Shown here one piece after another: positions 59,099 to 64,000 of a stretch of DNA of 64,000 nt. A program made the position numbers and the translations under genes. The stretch's first letter is position 1. The number at the start of each line of letters is the position of its first letter. This DNA is from Atrina japonica (Eukaryota; Mollusca; Bivalvia; Pterioida; Pinnidae): NCBI GenBank assembly GCA_030159075.1, contig BROG01000530.1, positions 400,001 through 464,000 on the forward strand. Reading direction: 5' to 3'. The notes beneath the pieces were generated by a model. The model saw only the letters and a list, made by a program, of their open reading frames with translations, was not told the origin of the DNA and did no database searches.

Positions 59099-60867
59099 AA
59101 CGGATTAGCGGTAGACTCCTACAGTTAATAAAAGTAAAATGAAACAAAACTTATTATTGTAAAAGTAAACCGGACATCATTTCAGAATTGTAGGGAAATG
59201 ATTTACAATATCTATATAGTAATCAATATATACAGCTCGTGACAGCTATTTGTTTTTTGTTTCGCGTTATAGCACCTTATATTTTCATAATTTGAAACAA
59301 AGTACATACAGAATTGAGAAAACTAATCGTGAAATTGCAAATCCATTTTTAATTCAATTACTAGGTCTAAATTTGTATGAAGATTATGACCTTTGTATAC
59401 CCGATGCATCAATGATATTATCGGTATTGACACCGATTATTATCGCATAATCATCATGCAGTAATTTAATTCATTTTAGATAAATTGGACAACAGCAAAA
59501 TAGATATATGTGTGAAGTAGGTGGAAGTTTTGAATTGGCATGTGATATGCGCAATTGCTGTAATTGTATTATATATTTTAACCAGCTGAGCTACATTGTT
59601 CATGGCTGCTAGACTGCTTTATATAGTTCCAAATGTATTGGTATGATAACAAATACCCATGCTTACGTCACCTGTGACCCATATAAAGGTAACCCTGGTT
59701 TTGACCTATATATAACATGGTGCTGGTAATAATGACGTCGTCTGGCGTCTGGTAAAAACACTTCTTTATGATGACATTTAATTATTTGATAAGAAAACAA
59801 TTAATTCACGTAATTACACATACTATTTTCATGGGATCCACTAATCGGAAAAGTGAATGTGTTGATAGCCAGCTTGTCGAGTTACCGAGTAAAACCCATA
59901 GCGAGTTAAAATGGGAATCTTCGTTATAGTTAGGAGGGCAAACATGGGACGTATTAATTATCAATTGCTTTGTAATTTACATGGTCAGCCATATCATTTC
60001 CGTGAAATATATTTGTTTTGACAAGCATGCTTCTCCTTGTGCGAACTTTCATATTGTAAATTTTGAATGTACTTGATGGGTGTCATGTTGTAAATGTTGT
60101 ATTGAATCCACCCGGTAAATTAAAACTTTACAACATAATAATGCAAAAACACAATATCGCGCCACATAAATAAGTATGTACGGGTAAAAATGCTTCAAAT
60201 TCTTAACACCTCTCTTCTCATCATGTTTTCAATTCATTTTCCTGGTTTTTTATATTGGTTGCAGGAGGTCTGAATATCGTCAATTTGTTTCCTGGCCGTC
60301 ATTGCTAGGCATTTTAATGTTAAATGCAGCGGATTTTGAAGACATTATAATTATTGATAGAACCATTTAAAATTCTAAATTCAAAAACGATCGTCTTGAG
60401 CATTATAACTTTGGTATTTTGTTTATATTAGGCAATATAACATTTTTGTCTTACAGCAATAAATTATTTTCACCATACATTTAATTTAACATTTCTGGCG
60501 AATAAATACAAAAATTATGTCAGTTGTAAATAAAAGGTCAATGTAGATTACACAGGTATCATCATTTAAACGTCTGATATCACAGGAGTCTCTTCTTACA
60601 AAACATACTTCTTTACATGAATATATGACATTATAAAAGTTTTATTCTAAATAATTTTACTGACAACAGCAAAGTTTTATTGCTATTAAAATCAATAACA
60701 CATGTCGAATACTCAAATGACATATCTTGTAACACAACAATTAGTCATCGGTTTCATTGTAATATAACATCACAAATTAAGAACCTCACTTATAGCACAC
60801 TCTTTAACCGTACGTGGTGCCTTGTGTCCATTAGTCGACCAATTTTGTCTGTTGTCGTTGAAGGATG
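59096..60867. other. AT-rich non-coding stretch
   Basis: No supported gene. Its end runs into the 32-bp satellite. Confidence 0.5.
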
Positions 60868-61988
60868 TTCTCATAGATTTACTGCGCTGAACTATTCCGA
60901 ACTCATACACTTACTACAGTGAACTATTCCGAACTCATACACTTACTACAGTGAACTATTCCGAACTCATACACTTACTACAATGAACTATTCCGAACTC
61001 ATACACTTACTACAGTGAACTATTCCGAACTCATACACTTACTACAGTGAACTATTCCGAACTCATACACTTACTACAGTGAACTACAGTACACTTAACT
61101 ACTATTCCGAACTCATACACTTACTACAGTGAACTATTCCGAACTCATACACTTACTACACTGAACTATTCCGAACTCATACAGTGAACTATTCCGAACT
61201 CATACAATGAACTACAATTGAACGATTCCGAACTCATACACTTACTACAGTGAACTATTCCGAACTATACACGAACTACATGAACTACTCATACACTTAC
61301 TACAATGAACTATTCCGAACTCATACACTTACTACAATGAACTATTCCGAACTCATACACTTACTACATTCCGAACTATTACACTTACTCAATGAACTAT
61401 TCCGAACTCTTACTTACTACAATGAACTATTCCGAACTCATACACTTACTACAGTGAACTATTCCGAACTCATACACTTACTACAATGAACTATTCCGAA
61501 CTCATACACTTACTACAGTGAACTATTCCGAACTCATACACTTACTACAATGAACTATTCCGAACTCATACACTTACTACAGTGAACCATTCCGACTCAT
61601 ACACTGAACTACAGTGAACCGAACTCATACACTTACTACAATGAACTATTCCGAACTCATCACTTACTACTTACTCCGAACTCATACACTTACTACAATG
61701 AACTATTCCGAACTCATACACTTACTACAATGAACTATTCCGAACTCATACACTTACTACAGTGAACTATTCCGAACTCATACACTTACTACAGTGAACT
61801 ATTCCGAACTCATACACTTACTACAATGAACTATTCCGAACTCATACACTTACTACAGTGAACTATTCCGAACTCATACACTTACTACACTGAACTATTC
61901 CGAACTCATACACTTACTACAATGAACTATTCCGAACTCATACACTTACTACAGTGAACTATTCCGAACTCATACACTTACTACACTG
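60868..61988 (+). repeat. 32-bp satellite, young homogeneous block
   Basis: About 34 units of 32 bases. Each holds GAACT twice, separated by ATTCC, then CATACACTTACTACA and a variable three-base join (GTG, ATG or CTG). Many neighbouring units are identical. Several units are cut short or fused (for example near 61,085, 61,180, 61,265, 61,370, 61,590 and 61,660), marking unequal exchange. The first partial unit (60,868-60,888) belongs to the older consensus. Frames across it read only repeated NYSELIHLL-type peptide and shift with each unit, since 32 is not a multiple of three. Confidence 0.95.
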
Positions 61989-62565
61989 AAATAATTTGTA
62001 CTCATAAACTTACTGCACTGACATAATTCGTGATCGTAGACTTATTGCACTGACAGAATTCGTGATCGTAGACTTACTGCATTGACAAAATTCGTATTCA
62101 TTACTTACTTCACTGACATAGTTCGTCCTCACAACTTTCTACACTGAAATACTTCGTACTCATAGACTTACTACACTGAAATATTCTATACTCATAGACT
62201 TACTACACTGAAATATTCCGTACTCAAAGGCAAACTACACTGAAATATTCTATACTCATAGCCTTATTACAATGAAATAATTCGTACTCATAGCCTTACT
62301 ACACTGAAATATTCTATACTCATAGCCTTATTACACTGAAATAATTCGTACTCATAGCCTTACTACACTGAAATACTTTGAACTCATTGACTTACTACAC
62401 TGAAATAGTCTATACTCATAGCCTTATTACACTAAAATATTCCGTACTTATAGACTTACTACACTGACATACTTCGTACTCATAGACTTACTACACTGAA
62501 ATATTTCGTACTCAAAGGCAAACTACACTGACATGATTGGGCTCGTAGTCTAATCTACACTGTAT
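61989..62565 (+). repeat. 32-bp satellite, older diverged block
   Basis: About 18 units of the same 32-base period with a different, looser consensus: TGAAATATTC in place of TGAACTATTC, then TACTCATAGACTTACTACAC. Units differ from each other at many positions, and the array fades into unique DNA near 62,565. This is the older edge of the array from which the young block was probably amplified. Confidence 0.9.
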
Positions 62566-63297
62566 AAATTCCTACCCACAAATCTATGTCAACAGGTTTT
62601 AAAATATTGAGGCTGTTTGAAAACTAAAACAATGTTCTGTTTGTTTTCATGGATATTGTTCCATTGAGTCGTATAAAACCATTTCCAATCGTGTTGATAA
62701 ACGTTTTCAAATATATGTCAATAAATATGATTTGCACACTGGTTACACTAGACTTCCCAGAAGATGACAAAACCAATTATCGAGCTTGATTGAGTGGAAA
62801 TGACATGATTTGATGGATAAATGAAGTCCTATAATGATGTAAATCACAGATAACATCAACTTGGTTCTGTAATTAATGTCTAGTGGAAACTATATATAAT
62901 GCTATGTCTGCATTTCTGAACAACAGAAAAACCAAACATCTGATAAATATTTACGAACTAGTATAATTACAGATATTAATCTGTAGGATTCACATGGTCT
63001 TTCGGAACTAAATTAAGGAAATTTGCTAATAGAATTAATACCAGAAATTGGATTGTTTCTTACACATTGCTATGTAAAGTGTTTCGCAGACCTCCGAATA
63101 TAAGATGACGTCATCTATGCAGATACCTACAGGGCAAATGTGAACACTATCAATTTAGACAGAATGCCTTATTTATTCAAATGTAGTTGAAACTTTTGAA
63201 TATGAAATACTATTTTAATGTAAATCAGCTCTTTGTCTCATTCGCACGTTTACTAATGTCCATTAGTTTTCTGATTAACTCTTAACAGATGAACTTG
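62566..63297. other. AT-rich spacer
   Basis: No feature seen between the satellite and the second SINE except the left target-site copy at 63,284-63,297. Confidence 0.5.
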
Positions 63298-63623
63298 ACC
63301 GCTTGTGATGTTCTAGTGGTAGAGCATGCGGAAGGACCCGGAATTGATTCCCCGACCGAGTCAAACCAGTGACTTTAAAAATGGTAGTGACTGTTCCTTG
63401 CCAAGCTCTCGGTATAAGAAGTGAAAGTCACGTGTCTTTCGGATGAGACTGAAAACCAGGTCACGTGTCGAGGAAAACGTGACACGTAAAAAACAACCAC
63501 TGCACTGGCGTCAGTCTATAGCACAGGCCAAAATCTGTAGCACTTCACCTAACACTGATGACATCTCAATATAAGTGAAAAATTCTTGACGGGGTGTAAA
63601 ACAACAATCAAACAAGCAAAACA
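63298..63623 (+). mobile_element. tRNA-derived SINE, second family member
   Basis: The tRNA-like head has an A-box-like TGTTCTAGTGGT (63,309-63,320) and a B-box-like GGAATTGATTCCCC (63,340-63,353). Core GTCTTTCGGATGAGAC (63,434-63,449) and 3' core ATAAGTGAAAAATTCTTGAC are shared with the SINE at 9106, and an A-rich tail follows. Target-site copies AACAGATGAACTTG (63,284-63,297) and AACAGATAAACCTG (63,624-63,637) match at 12 of 14 positions. The tRNA head differs clearly from the first SINE, so this is a related subfamily with another tRNA origin, and older. Confidence 0.85.
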
Positions 63624-63637
63624 AACAGATAAACCTG

Positions 63638-64000
63638 CAATTTCCCTTCACAATCAGCTCACGTCCCAGCAAAGCTCGGGCAGACGCTTACTACATATGA
63701 GATACATCGTGGTTTAAAGCGTAATGCTGTAACCACTCGGTGATAGAGGCCCCAACTAGTGAGAATATAATTAGCAAAAGAAACATCTACATGCGCATTT
63801 AGTGTATTCCGAGTTTTAATACTATACTGTTGATTCCATAGAGTTTGATCCGATTTTCCAGACGATTATTTTGAATTCATATCACCCCCTCTCCGAAACT
63901 GAGGACGTAGTAGACAGTGCATAGAGTTTGTTTTCTTGCACAGACGTTTTCCTTTAAAATCCCCTAAATAAATGAAACAATGTAGGATTGATTCCAGATA
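63638..64000. other. Non-coding stretch to window end
   Basis: No supported feature. Confidence 0.5.

Noticed and set aside
60868..62565. CRISPR-like array
   Set aside because: Units follow each other directly with no unique spacers, and the genome is eukaryotic; it is a satellite.

Overview
This is a eukaryotic nuclear window with almost no recognisable coding sequence. Outside one island the DNA is about two thirds A+T. It is full of simple repeats and carries tRNA-headed SINEs with a 3' core and tail of the kind common in molluscs. It also carries decayed 3' ends of a reverse-transcriptase element whose C-terminal protein pattern I associate with mollusc genomes. I infer a marine invertebrate, most likely a bivalve; the sequence alone does not prove the species.

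Layout. 1-10,620 is AT-rich intergenic or intronic DNA with microsatellites, one exon-like segment (3894-4058) and a young SINE (9106-9388). 10,621-24,832 is a 14.2 kb island of very different DNA. By hand count over ten 60-base lines, its + strand is about 9% A, 20% C, 34% G and 37% T, with no sign of a real gene. At about 24,832 the bias flips and a short A+C-rich stretch with GAC/TAC triplets follows to about 25,190. A GTA triplet tract lies just outside the left edge (10,266-10,530), so GTN-type triplets sit at both ends in opposite orientation. From 25,190 to the end the DNA is again AT-rich. It holds six fragments of one RT-element family, a foldback (MITE-like) element around a tRNA-like sequence (33,556-33,987), two candidate minus-strand exons (46,056-46,128 and 53,663-53,751), many AT, CT, GT and ACAT microsatellites, a two-age 32-bp satellite (60,868-62,565) and a second SINE (63,298-63,623).

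No genes can be seen working together. The feature most worth checking is the 14.2 kb island. It is either a striking product of strand-specific mutation or hidden repeat turnover, foreign DNA, or an assembly/base-calling artefact. The sequence alone cannot decide between these, but the tests are simple and are given below.
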